Shown here piece by piece: positions 19,449 to 30,461 of a stretch of DNA of 64,000 bases (position 1 is its first letter; each line of letters starts with the position of its first letter). A model generated the notes under the pieces. It saw nothing but the letters and a program-made list of their open reading frames with translations. It did not search any database and was not told where the DNA came from. A program made the translations under genes and the position numbers. Location: the NCBI RefSeq assembly GCF_025370935.1, contig NC_133501.1, positions 1,953,075 through 2,017,074 of the forward strand. The letters run 5' to 3'. Origin of the DNA: Choristoneura fumiferana. Its lineage: Eukaryota > Arthropoda > Insecta > Lepidoptera > Tortricidae.

Positions 19449-22400
19449 TTAAAAATCGAAAATCGCCCTTAACTCTTGACTATCAACCTTCCTATCAACC
19501 TTTCTCTTCTTCGGACTTAAATTGTATTCATCGTCAAATCTCTTGACAGGACTATCACAAATGATATTAGGAAACCCAACAACCTTCTTTGGCATAAAAT
19601 AATTCTTAAAATACATCAACTCCGACCTGCTACAATGTGTACTGAAACACACATCAATTTCATGATCACTTATTTTATCGATAGGGTTATCATCTACTTC
19701 AAAGTTTCTCCATTTTTGGGCGGAGAGATGGATGTTTAGGTATTTTAGTTTGGTAGACTCGAATGGGGTACAGTTGGAATGGTCTGTGCGGTATTTCGGC
19801 CAGCACAGGTGTATGGGAGATGCCGAGTTGGTCACGCCTGGTGTGAGATGACCTAGGTTGCTGAAAACGAGGTATGATTAAATTAGTTTTTGTAAAGTTA
19901 CTTTTGGTAGCAGTCAGTTTTGTATGAGGGTCGCAGTTCTAACCAAACCTACCTTTTGGTACTAGGTATTTTGCGTAAAGGTCGTAGTTCTAACGCAGTT
20001 CATTTTGTGTAGGGTAGGTACGCAGTTATATCCTAACCTACTTTTTGGTACCACTCAATTTTGCGTAAAGGTCTCAGTTCTAACGCCGTTCCTTTTGTAT
20101 AGTTATAGTTATAACCTAACTTAACCTTTTTTACTGGTAGCAATTAGTACATCTAGGATTATGTTTTTAACACGCTATACATACCCCAAATAATTAAGCC
20201 AACTGTACATTACATGACATAAATATCCCACTAATATAATAAATGCAAAAGTTGTAAGTCTGTTTGTTTATTTGGTTGTTTGTTTGTTACTTCATCACGT
20301 CTAAACCGCTGAACCGATTTAGATGAAATTCGGTATACAGATAGCTTGAGTCCTAGGGAAGGACATAGGATAGTTTTTATCCCGGAAAATTGCATAGTTC
20401 CCGCGGGATAGTGAATACCGAAATTTACGTGTACAGAGCCGCGGGTAACGGCTAGTTAATAACGTAACTTAATAATTTAATGTTCATTTTGGGAAACATG
20501 CATTATACTTAAAGTATGTTATAAATTTAAAATAATGTTACTATGTCAATAGAACATTTTGTATACTTTATTTTAGTTCAACAGAATAAAAGTATAATAC
20601 TGTTTTTATTTAAAAGTATAGTATGCAACCCTAGTTGAACGTTACTTCAACACACCTGTACAGTTCCTTCCACCTAACATCTTCCACATACACTTTAACA
20701 CCCAATTTCTTATACAATTCATTGAAAACATATTCGTAGCCGAACTTAGCCGAAGTTTTTACAGCTACTCTGTTATTCTCATCTCTCTTCAACCAACTAT
20801 CTATCTCATGTATAGCCACTTCCACACTGGTGCTCCTTTTTGGAAAGTTGGTATATCGGGGGTCAATGAATGTTGTGTCTATGTATAAAGCGTCTATGGT
20901 TATCGGACTGCCATTATCATGAAGTTGTCTATGTTTTGATACATCATTGCTGCTCATTCTGAAGTCTCCTGAAAAACGTCATCATCATAAAAAAAACAAG
21001 ATTTTTTTATAAGAGGGGCAAACAAATCCGGGTCCTGATCGGCAGCAATCACCGCCGCTCATGGACACTCGCAACAAGAGGGATATCACACGTGCGTTGC
21101 TGGCCTTTTGAGCTATTGATAGGCTTGGTTAATAAAAACCTTTAAAATGACTTCTGAATGAATTCTGCTTACATAATAGGGACCCCATACATCCCTGTAT
21201 TTCTTTTATTATTATTTTTTGTATTTTTTTTTCTTTAATTGTATAATATAGTTTTTAAGTATTTTATTTGTAATTATATTTTTATGAAAAAATGACTTTC
21301 TGCCAAGTTTCTTGCAGCGCATTCTTCTTGGCAATGATGGTCTTTCCGAAAGCGCTGGTAGTTAAAAAAAATGACATGTAAAAGTGCCCGTTGCGGCCTA
21401 TTTACTGAATAAATCATTTGAATTTGAATTTGAATTTAATACTTGAATGACCTCGAAGTTGAAAACACTAAAACTTACCTGTGTACAGTATGGTTTTCGA
21501 ATTTGTCTGTAAGAGGAACATAACTGAGCCAAAACTGTGCCCCGCCGGGATGACTGTCACCAGAAGGTGGGTCTCTTCGAGCCTCCTCGTCGGATCAGCA
21601 GGCAGGACGACTGATATGGTTTCTGAAAAATAAAATCAGAAATAATAACCTAACCAACCAACTTGGAATAATTGAAAAACTCCTGACATTGGTAAAAAGT
21701 GCAATATCTCACAAATGTCAGAACTTAGCTAAGAAAGAACCTTTTTGATTAAACTAACTAGCTTTCGATTGGAAAAAATCGCATCAAAATCGGTCCACCC
21801 ATTTGAGAGCTATGATGCTACAGATATGACGGTGGAAGCATTCCACACTTCCACTGAACATACATATAGTTAGTGTTTAGTTCTGTAACTAAGGGAACCC
21901 ATACATCCCTGTATTATTATTATTATTTTGTAATTTTATCTTTAATTGTATACTGTAGTTTTCAAATATTTTATTTGTAATTATATTATTATGAAAAAAT
22001 GACTTTCTGGCAAGTAAGCTAAACTACTACACCGTTTGGAAACATTCTTGGAACGCATCCATAATAGTCTTGGCTTCTATGTCATCTGCAGTATTTTTTT
22101 TTTAATCATACATTTTATTCGAAAACTTACCCTAAAAAATACCCTAAACGCGTAAAAATACCCTAAGGTGGCGGACACTGATCAACATTGAGTGTTTAAC
22201 ACCTAAGTAAATTTTTTATTAGATTTTTGTTTACATTCTATTCTATATGCAATTTGATCATAGGGATTGTAATATCTCAGTGTGATATACTTCAGTCATG
22301 GTTTGATTTTTGTCACCAATAGATATAGTAGGTACCCTATTTATGAGACAAGTAGAACAAAAAAGGGGAAGCTTTTGCCCAACAGTAAGAAACTGTAGGT

Positions 22401-22933
22401 ACAAGCCAAATTAATGGAAGTAGTTGTGCATTCCAAATTTTCAACACATTTGTACCTACATATAAAAAAAAAAGTTTATTGCAGAGAGAGTCCATATAAG
22501 CGATACATATGCAATATTAATTTTTATTTAATACATCCACATGTTCCTGAGAAAAAGGGGTTTTAATAGGCAGTCAAAAGGACAATAAAGTAATTTTATA
22601 AAGGTTTTTCTTTTGATGTATAGAACGCAAAAAAATGTTTCGCTCACCCAAGCCAACAGGCATTATTTTTTCCAAAATTTTCTCTAAACCATCAAAATTC
22701 TTCCATCTATTCTTTAGCTCATATTTGACAATCGCCGCGGACATTTCAGACATATATATATTTGCATTATTCATCTCCAGTGTTTGTATGAACCGTTGGT
22801 CATATAAGCCTACAGTGTGGTCTGTATGTGTGTGACTCAGGAAGTATGCCGCCACATCCTTGTTGGTGAAGTTATCTACTGATATGTTCGGTATTTCAGA
22901 GATAAAGCCCTTGAATGAAGCCCCGTACGACAT
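19449..22933 (-). CDS. DCLRE1C: Gene C: Artemis-like DNA nuclease (SNM1/beta-CASP family), 384 aa
   Basis: Reverse-strand exons: 22933-22648, 21622-21479, 20968-20656, 19860-19449. Junction phases agree and the total is 385 codons. The metallo-beta-lactamase motifs are present: LSHTHTDHTVG (HxHxDH, residues about 32-42), PAGHSFGS and LYTGDFR. So are the beta-CASP motifs DTTFIDPRY (A), KTSAKFGYEYV (B) and the CFSTHCSRSEL segment (C). The N-terminus and motif A resemble vertebrate Artemis more than SNM1A or Apollo. Artemis trims hairpins and overhangs in end-joining repair. At 384 aa it covers the catalytic region and lacks the long regulatory tail of the roughly 690-aa vertebrate protein. An upstream noncoding exon is likely: a GTAAGT donor lies at 23460 and an acceptor, ttgtttcag, just before the start codon. 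Introns hold LINE tails. Confidence 0.93.
20228..20460. repeat. RTE-like dispersed repeat in gene C intron 3
   Basis: 'cgtctaaaccgctgaaccga' and 'tagtttttatcccggaaaat', ending 'gcgggtaacggctagtt', match 8885-9110. The flanking 19870-20220 of the intron has several short repeats ('ggtcgcagttctaac') without coding capacity. Confidence 0.7.
21105..21442 (+). repeat. LINE 3' end with (TTTGAA)n tail, in gene C intron 2
   Basis: 'ataatagggaccccatacat', 'tttcttgcagcgcattcttc' and 'gtgcccgttgcggcctattt' end in 'gaatttgaatttgaattt', a familiar lepidopteran LINE tail. A shorter copy is at 21893-22020 ('aagggaacccatacatccct') in intron 1. Confidence 0.82.
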
Positions 22934-22999
22934 GATGTGAAAACTGAAACAAGTTTTTGTTAAAAATTAAAAACATACAACTTATTGCTTACTGTATTT

Positions 23000-24240
23000 G
23001 CGTTATCATTATCATCATACAAACTACAAATCTGTTCTAAATTTCAACTGAATAAGATCACTGAAAGTGGGTGAAATTAGATTTGCAAAATTTTGAAAGC
23101 TTAGGTACATTATTCTAATATATAACAATAATATAACATACTTTAAGACAAGTGATATTATAATTAAACAACTAATGAACATTACAACAACTTACAAATT
23201 TATTTAGAACAAATTGTCTTTATAACTTTCCTTCATTGAATGGTTACATACAACAAATTTATTTACATATTGCAAATGAAATAAAATATCTAAAAAGATC
23301 GAAAAATATGTACCTATAAGGTAGCAAATATAATGACCATAACTTTGTTTCCATCAAATAAAATTCACTGATCAGTTCACAAAAAAAATACCAGCATCAC
23401 ACAAAGATTGTCTACAAGGATAATACTCAAAGACCATAATATATTAATTAAAGTACTTACCTGATTTATCAAATAAATAATGATGATCACCTATAATTAT
23501 AATCTCAGTGCAGTGAGATAATTTATGTGCGCTGTTGCTTCGCATTCGATCGAGTCCCAACAAAAGAGAATTTAACTCTGAAATCCCACTCAAATTCACT
23601 CAATCGGTACTAACTAAACTAATATTATTATTATTTCCTCAATGTATACCCTATACTGTAGTCTTTGGTACTAACTAATACTTTCGACAGACAGTTGACA
23701 CTTGACTGACATTGACAAGTCAAATTAGTTTTTACTTTTTTTGTAGATCGGAGATAGGCAATGGAAACAAAGACTGTACAACGTTTAGTCTCATATAATT
23801 ATACAGGGTGCAATCTTTTACATGATCCGAAATTAGTGCTTAGTGTAGATCTCTCCTTAACCGAAAATCCTGGGGGGTCTAATTATGTTAAGATTATTAA
23901 CTTGTGATATTGTTTAATTTTTAAGATATCCCATATTTTCTGCACGCTAATGGTCACCCTAAAAGTTCATTGATTAAGTAGAGTTAAATTTAAATTTTAC
24001 TGTAAATACTCACCTCTTTAATGTCTGGTTAAGTAAATTAACAATCATTGATAATAAAAACAAATAATCAAAATTGACAATTATTGACGTGGTGGATTAT
24101 TGACAGTCAAGTCATAACAAATACTAAAATTATTTCTCTGAAGATTCGCGCTGTCATCGTTCATCCACCATTACCTCTCATCATTTGATGATAATCTGTG
24201 TGCTGTCACGGTGAAACTGCGCTCGCGATTTCTGATTGAT
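23000..24240. other. Upstream region of gene C and flank of the LINE
   Basis: 22943-23460 is the proposed 5' UTR intron of gene C (reverse strand; donor GTAAGT at 23460-23455). The noncoding first exon starts somewhere between 23461 and about 23700. 23700-24240 is AT-rich, with repeated 'gacattgacaagtc' and 'ttgacagtcaagtc' strings. I see no coding exon. Confidence 0.4.
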
Positions 24241-24498
24241 TTTGCTTTTAAACTGTGTTTATACCAAACAAAAACATTACCAAAGTGCCGGAAATAACTT
24301 GTGAACTTTATATTAATGTTATATTCGTGCGGAATTGTGTAATACTAGGCAGAATAGTGCAAAGATATCTGCAATTGACACTTGTTCCTGCTCATAAATT
24401 ATCTACTACCCTCAAATCGTTTGTACTTTTCTCTGTCACTGGTTTTTGCGGAACTGTCATAACGGTGTTGCTAGTGCAAGAAACCAAAAAATCTTACA

Positions 24499-25260
24499 AT
24501 GAGTTCGAGTAAGAATTCTACACCTCGTTCAACACATGAAAAATGTGCCAAGTGCAACAAGTTACCAAATGATAAAAAAATGTCCGTGGCATGCGACTCA
24601 TGCAAAAAGCTGTTGTGTGGCGAATGTCATGGTATGTCTCCAACTGAAGTCAGAGTGTTTGAGCTTAAAACTGTTGCTCGCGTTATGACCTTCTTATGCG
24701 GAGAGTGCAAATCTGCGATGACTCAACTGCCAGTGATAATGAAGATGCTAAATGACCTCACGGAGGAAGTCAAGCAACTGCGGATGCGTCAGAGCATGCT
24801 GGCAACTGAATCAGCGATACAGGAGATACAAGAGAGGGCCAGTAGAGCAAATAATCTTATCATCTACGATGTCCGTGAATCAAGCAGTGATGAAGTGGAG
24901 CAGAGAAAAGAGCATGATAAAATGGAGTGCGTGGCACTCATAACAAAAATCACAAATAAGGTAAATTGTGCTGGATTAAAGGTCATTCGCCTTGGTGCTC
25001 CGAAGTCTGACCGCGGCGCGTCACCGCGCCCGCTGAAGGTCATCTTAAACAGCAAGAGTGATGCGTTGGAAGTACTTCGTAACAAGAACAAGCTAGCAAA
25101 GCCTTCATCTGTTAAGGGGGACTTGACCCCGATGCAAAGAGAGTACCTGATGTATCTGCGTGAGGAACTCAATAAGCGCATCAGCGGTGGAGAGACAGAC
25201 GTCACCATAAAGTATGTCCGAGGGCAACCAACTATTGTGAAGACGCCATTAAAAAACTAA
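24499..25260 (+). CDS. LINE ORF1 protein, 253 aa, PHD-like zinc finger
   Basis: Intact. Residues about 17-73 hold a cysteine-rich finger (CAKCNKLPN, ACDSCKKLLCGECHGM, FLCGEC), as in CR1 ORF1 proteins. A helical stretch at about 83-118 is probably a coiled coil. It is followed by an RRM-like region starting NLIIYDVRESSSDE. The likely role is RNA binding and particle formation for retrotransposition. The ORF2 frame is already open inside the last 85 nt of ORF1. Confidence 0.9.
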   Translation: MSSSKNSTPRSTHEKCAKCNKLPNDKKMSVACDSCKKLLCGECHGMSPTEVRVFELKTVARVMTFLCGECKSAMTQLPVIMKMLNDLTEEVKQLRMRQSMLATESAIQEIQERASRANNLIIYDVRESSSDEVEQRKEHDKMECVALITKITNKVNCAGLKVIRLGAPKSDRGASPRPLKVILNSKSDALEVLRNKNKLAKPSSVKGDLTPMQREYLMYLREELNKRISGGETDVTIKYVRGQPTIVKTPLKN

Positions 25261-25262
25261 AT

Positions 25263-28147
25263 TCCATCATTTGCCACAAATCTATATCATTATCATCGCC
25301 AGCTCAACACAACACACATGCTCTGACTAAGGAAATACTGCCCACGATCCATACATTAACTCTGCTTTACACCAACATACAATCTGTCACTTCCAAGCTG
25401 GATCTTTTTATTGCCAGAGTAAACTCCCTTAAACCAACTTTAATCATAGTTACCGAAACATGGCTAAAACCTAGCATTCCCAACTCAATGATAAAAATAC
25501 CAGGCTACGACGTATACAGAGAAGACCGTATTGGGAAACGCAGTGGCGGAGTGGCCATATATGCAGCGATTAATACAGTTTGTGCTAAAATAAACACAAC
25601 CTATAATACCAAACATGCTGCGTCTGAATGTCTGTGGTTAGACATACAAGTCGGAAACAGTAAGTTCCTTTTATGTGGACTTTACAGAGGACACGACTCC
25701 ACACTGGACCAAGATAATATCTTGCTTAATCAACTTAATGATGCTTCTGAGTTTAACACGACAGTTATAATGGGAGACTTTAATTTTGGGGGAGTCAAAT
25801 GGCCGCTTGAAGATACCGGATATGTAACACCGAGAGAAGACAACTTTGTACAGTGGTACAGAAACAGTAACCTTGAACAATTAGTGCACAAACACACTAG
25901 ATATCGTCAAGGAAATCGACCTTCTTACCTGGACTTAATTCTAACCAATGATGACGCTCTGATAGCTGATATAGACCACCTAGCGCCTATTGGAAAAGTG
26001 ACCACATTTGCTTACTTGCAACTATACAAGTTCAAGTGCAAAAACCAAATAAAACAACATCGCCTAGATACAACTTTAAAAAGGCTGATTACGAGAGAAT
26101 TAATGATAAATTGCGATCCACCTTAGGTCATACGACACAGGATGAACAATGTGCCGATACTCAGTTTCAAAGTTTTTTTAATGCACTTACAGCTGCAATT
26201 GAGCAATATGTTCCCCAGACCAAACCGCAGATGCCCTGTCAGTCAAATAAACCCTGGCTATCTAAAGACATAAAAAAATAAAGAAAAAAACTAGCGCTGT
26301 GGAACAGATATACATTGACCGGATTAGATGATATTTATAAAGAATATAGGAGAATCAACAACCAATTAATAAACCTATGCAGGTCTTCACGCACTTCTTA
26401 TGAGACAAACTTACTGCAAACTGGACCAAAAAAATTCTTCTCGTATTTAAGACAACAAGTCACCTCAAAGGTTAGCGTACCAACAATACTCCGTAATAAG
26501 GAAGGAGAAACAGTAACACAACCCTTTGAAATCGCAGAAACGTTTGCAGATCAATTCGCAAGTGTCTTTCAAAAAGAACCACATGGTCAATTACCTTTTT
26601 TGGACCCATCTCTCAGAGTGGATGACTCTATTACAGACATTGTTTTTACACCGGAAAAAATTCGACAAGCTATCAAAGAAATGAGAACTGATTCTTCACC
26701 AGGACCAGACAATATTCCTGTAGTATTACTCCAAAGGTGTGACAGCATAGCGAATTCATTGGCTATAATAATGCAGAAGTCCTATGATACTGGAACCTTA
26801 CCAATGCAATGGAAAACCGCAACAGTAACACCTGTATTCAAAAAAGGAAATAAGCTGGATCCCTCAAACTATAGACCTATCAGCCTTACTAGTGTAATTT
26901 GCAAAGTAATGGAAAAGGTGATAGTTAAACATATTAGAAACTTCTTCACCCAGCACAGAGTAATAGGTGACCACCAACATGGTTTTTGTCCACGCCGCTC
27001 AACAGTGTCCAACTTGCTTTCGTGTCTTTCGTCTTGGACAAGAAGCTTTAATGAGAGAGAACCAGTTGATGTCATTTACCTCGATTACGAGAAGGCCTTT
27101 GATAAGGTTCCAACTACAAGACTACTACAAAAACTAGAATTCGTTGGAATACGAGGAAAACTTCTCAACTGGATCGAGGCATTTCTGCGGCACAGAACGT
27201 TTCGTGTAAGAATTGGCGAGACACTGTCGGAGGAGCGAGCGATACTCAGTGGCGTGCCGCAAGGCTCCGTACTTGGACCTGTGCTGTACATAATCTACAC
27301 ATTCGACTTGCCTTGTTCTTTGCACTGCAGCATCAGCACATTTGCTGACGACACAAAGATATTCGCAAATCCACTACTTGAGTTCGACCAACTTCAAGAT
27401 GATTTAAACACAATAGCTGACTGGTCAAAGAAATGGCTCATTAACCTAAATAGTGAGAAGTGCACTGTATTACAGATAGGGAACCTAAATCCGCATTTAA
27501 CATATAATTTAGAAGAAACCGAACTTAAGCAAGTCAAAGTGCAAACAGATTTGGGAGTCAAGGTAACGGAGGACCTTAAATGGGAAGCGCACATAACAGG
27601 GATCACTAAAAAATCTAAATCCCTAATCTACCTCATTAGGAAAGCCTTCGGAGTTTTGACACCAAAAATGATACTCAGCATATACAAATTATATGTTAGA
27701 CCAAATTTGGAGTACGCTTTTCAAGTCTGGAGTCCCTATTTTATCAAAGACATTGAACTGCTCGAGAATGTTCAACGCAGTTTCACCAAAATACCGAGAC
27801 AATTAAGGAACAAGTCATATGAGGAAAGACTGCAGATGCTAAAGCTTACAACTTTAAAGGAACGCAGACAGCGTGGCGATTTAATAGAGACCTACAAAAT
27901 CCTTACCGGGTATTACGACCTGCAGGAGTTCCATGACTTGTTTAATCTTAGTAACAACACACGTCTGCGCGGCCACCAATTTAAGCTATCTACTGAACGA
28001 TCGCACAACAATCCTCGTAAACATTTCTTGTGTAACAGAGTGGTCAAGACATGGAACAAACTACCAGAACATGTAGTCTCAGCACTGAATGTGAACCAAT
28101 TTAAGAACCGCCTCGACCAACACATTAATAATACAAAGAATACTTAA
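25263..28147 (+). pseudogene. LINE ORF2: AP endonuclease and reverse transcriptase, two lesions
   Basis: Frame 1 runs from before 25263 to about 25997 and encodes the endonuclease (YTNIQSVTSKLDLFI, VTETWL, GDFNFGGVKWP). The frame then shifts at the A run 25994-25997, just before the conserved SDH motif, which reads in the next frame; one base appears lost. An in-frame TAA at 26279-26281 follows. From 26315 a clean 610-codon stretch holds the reverse transcriptase: NYRPISLTSVICKVMEKV, ILSGVPQGSVLGPVLY, FADDTKIF (about 341), and the CR1-type C-terminus (YVRPNLEYAFQVWSP). Only two disabling changes are seen, so the copy is young but inactive. Confidence 0.93.
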
Positions 28148-28227
28148 CCAAGGAACAGCTAGATACAGGCACCTATCAGTTGCTTGCAACTGCCTGCCTG
28201 ATAATTTATATAATAATAATAATAATA

Positions 28228-28313
28228 TTTCGTTTTCTAGAATTTTTTTACCGTACAACGGCAAAACCTACTAGACACTGGCAAAATTGTCCTCCAATGG
28301 ACAGAGCCATATT
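28228..28313 (-). repeat. Short repeat, inverted copy at 59846-59930
   Basis: The complement of 'aaaaaaattctagaaa', 'gccgttgtacggtaaa' and 'ggaggacaattttgcc' is at 59846-59930 with few mismatches. It lies exactly between the LINE tail and the mariner remnant. There is no coding capacity. It may be an end fragment of an unidentified element. Confidence 0.8.
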
Positions 28314-28397
28314 TTTCTAAAAATCTAATCTCTAATCTAATTTCTCTGAAGATTTTAAAATGCCTTACTTATCCCTATACGCACATTCAACGTTTAG

Positions 28398-29439
28398 ATG
28401 GTTGATTTTTATTTTACGACCCGTAGTACTGTGCAAACACAAATGTTGTTTAATGCAAAATATCCGGAATCGCCAACACCGACTCATCGTTTAATAAACC
28501 GCACTGTACAAAATTTAAGGGATTACGGCCAATTTACAGTCCCAGAACACGCTCGAGGTAGAGGACGCCGGCCACGGTACAATGACGCGTTTCGTAATCG
28601 AATACTCGCGTACTTCCAGCGTCACCCACAAGCCAGCACAAGGCAAGCCGCTGCACGGTTCGGAACGACCCATTATTTTATCTGGCGGTTATTAAAAACC
28701 GAAGGCTTACATCCTTTCCACTTTCAACGAGTACAAGATATTGTCCTTGGGGATTACGCCAGAAGAAGGCAGTTTTGTCAATGGATAATCGATCACATAG
28801 GTACATTACAATATCTTGTGGTCAGACGAAGCAACCTTTACCAGGTTAGGATTATTTAACACACATAACGAGCACTGGTGGAATGATGTCAACCCACATG
28901 TTATACGCAGAGATACCTTTCAACATCGGTTTTCGATTAATGTATGGGCCGGCATCCTTAACAATTGCATAATAGGGCCATATTTTATTGAAGGGACACT
29001 GAATGGACCTAAATATGAGGACCTACTGAGAAACGTATTACCTAATCTTGGTATGCTTGATGTTCCTGCTGAAAGTCTGGTGAACTTGTACTTTCAACAA
29101 GACGGGGCTCCTGCTCACTTTTCACGGCGGGTTCGAGAATATTTGGACCAAGAATTTCCCCAGCGGTGGATTGGACGCAACGGTCCAGTCGCTTGGCCTC
29201 CTCGTAGTCCTGATCTCACCCCGCTAGACTTCTTTTTATGGGGTGAGTTAAAAAGGATTGTTTACGAACGTGAATCTCATACGGTCGAAGAACTTCGTCA
29301 AAAAATTGAACAGGCGTTTGATGTCGTAAAAGGCAAAGAGTATGTACTTCGTAAACTCAGAGACAATTTAAGACGGCGTGCGGAGTTGTGCCTGCAGGAG
29401 CACGGCGGTCACTTCGAACACCTATTGAAATACGTTTAA
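28398..29439 (+). pseudogene. DD41D mariner (Tc1/mariner superfamily) transposase, one frameshift
   Basis: Two frames, 28398-about 28803 and about 28808-29439, together form a transposase. The N-terminal helix-turn-helix region has ESPTPTHRLINRTVQNLRDY and QASTRQAAARFG. The catalytic core has D1 in WSDEATF, D2 in QQDGAPAHF and D3 in SPDLTPLDFFLWG. There are 41 residues between D2 and D3, so this is the DD41D group and not DD34D mariner. The frame changes by one between 28800 and 28808; no other lesion is seen. The C-terminus GGHFEHLL is typical. The left terminal inverted repeat was not found, so the 5' end is probably lost. 29580-29610 ('gtgtccatactttatgcctg') may be near the right end. Confidence 0.93.
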
Positions 29440-29693
29440 AATGCTTTTATTTGATTTGTAATAAAACTTGATATCCAAGACGTGTATTTACTATCTTATC
29501 TTATTTCGCTATCACAAACTATCCACTAGATGCCAATTAAAGTGATCAATTGATAAAACTCATGAAGTGTCATATTGAATGTAGGGTGTCCATACTTTAT
29601 GCCTGTGCATTTATTTTTTTATTAGAAAAATGTGAATAATTAAATAAGACTTAATAATCAATTGTGTTAATGCATTAAAAGATTGCAATTTTA

Positions 29694-30020
29694 CTAGCTT
29701 TTGCCCGTGGCTTCGCCCGAGTGCAATTCAGTTATCGCGCGCTGTTGCCTCGGGAACTGTGTATTTTTCCGGGATAAAAAGTAGCCTGTGTCACACTGTC
29801 TCATAAACTATATCTATGCCAAGGGCTACTACGAATTTAGAAAATTGAAGTTCGTATCGTACCATCCCTCTCACTCTCACACGAACTTCGAGTTTGGAAT
29901 TTCGTAGTAGCCCTGCTGCTGTATGCCAAAAATCACGTCGATGCGTCCCTCCGTTTCGACGTGAAATACGGACAATCATACAAACACACACACTATTGCA
30001 TTTATAATATTGGTATAGCT
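29694..30020 (+). repeat. RTE-like repeat with a foldback element inserted in it
   Basis: 'actagcttttgcccgtggct' to 'aactatatctatgcca' is interrupted at 29822-29925 by a 'agggctactacga' foldback, after which the repeat resumes with 'tatgccaaaaatcacgtcga'. 'tatgcca' on both sides looks like the target duplication. It ends in an (ac)n run. A C-rich tract follows at 30037-30058. Confidence 0.8.
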
Positions 30021-30327
30021 GTAGTACCTGGATTGCCCCTGCCCCCCCCCCTCCCCCTTTTCCGGCCAAAAGCCGGCACTGTACTGTCCATTAGGCGATA
30101 ATGTACTTTACGATGAGCTAATTGAAGCCAGTGCAGTGACTAATAAGTACTTACGGCTTAAAAAGTTCTATAATCACCAATTCCCATAATTTGCAAATTA
30201 TCCAATCATTAACAAAACAATTAAGTAAGTTTCTTTTGCACATTAATGACATAATTAGTGACTCTGATATAAGGGAATTCTACACCAGTTCATTACATTA
30301 CACCTTGAATGTTTGATACGAGAGCAT

Positions 30328-30461
30328 ATGAAAATGGTGCTCTTAGTAGAAATATTTATAAAACTTTTACTTGCATTAGAGTGGTTGATATTATCAACGG
30401 CATGGTTGTTCTTTCCAAAATATGAAATAGAATATAGTGTGAGTGAGACGTCGAGTGAAGA
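30328..30461 (+). CDS. Gene D alternative first exon 1A (membrane-anchor-like N-terminus)
   Basis: It encodes 44 codons plus 2 nt. After MK, the part MVLLVEIFIKLLLALEW and ILSTAWLFF is continuously hydrophobic, then EIEYSVSETSSE is acidic. The donor is GTAAGT at 30462. The two leftover bases GA join T of exon 2 to make GAT. The hydrophobic run is long enough for a signal anchor or an uncleaved signal peptide, which is odd for a zinc-finger protein. Confidence 0.75.

Larger units (their letters stand above)
24250..28227 (+). mobile_element. CR1/L2-group non-LTR retrotransposon, near full length
   Basis: About 4 kb with a 5' UTR, ORF1 (24499-25260), overlapping ORF2 (to 28147), a short 3' UTR and a (TAA)n tail at 28210-28227. 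Two-ORF layout, a PHD-like finger in ORF1, an AP endonuclease, a reverse transcriptase and no RNase H fit the CR1/L2 side of the Jockey superfamily. The exact 5' end is unknown (placed near 24250 from the start of the GC-richer leader). No clear target duplication is seen, as is usual for CR1. Confidence 0.92.
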
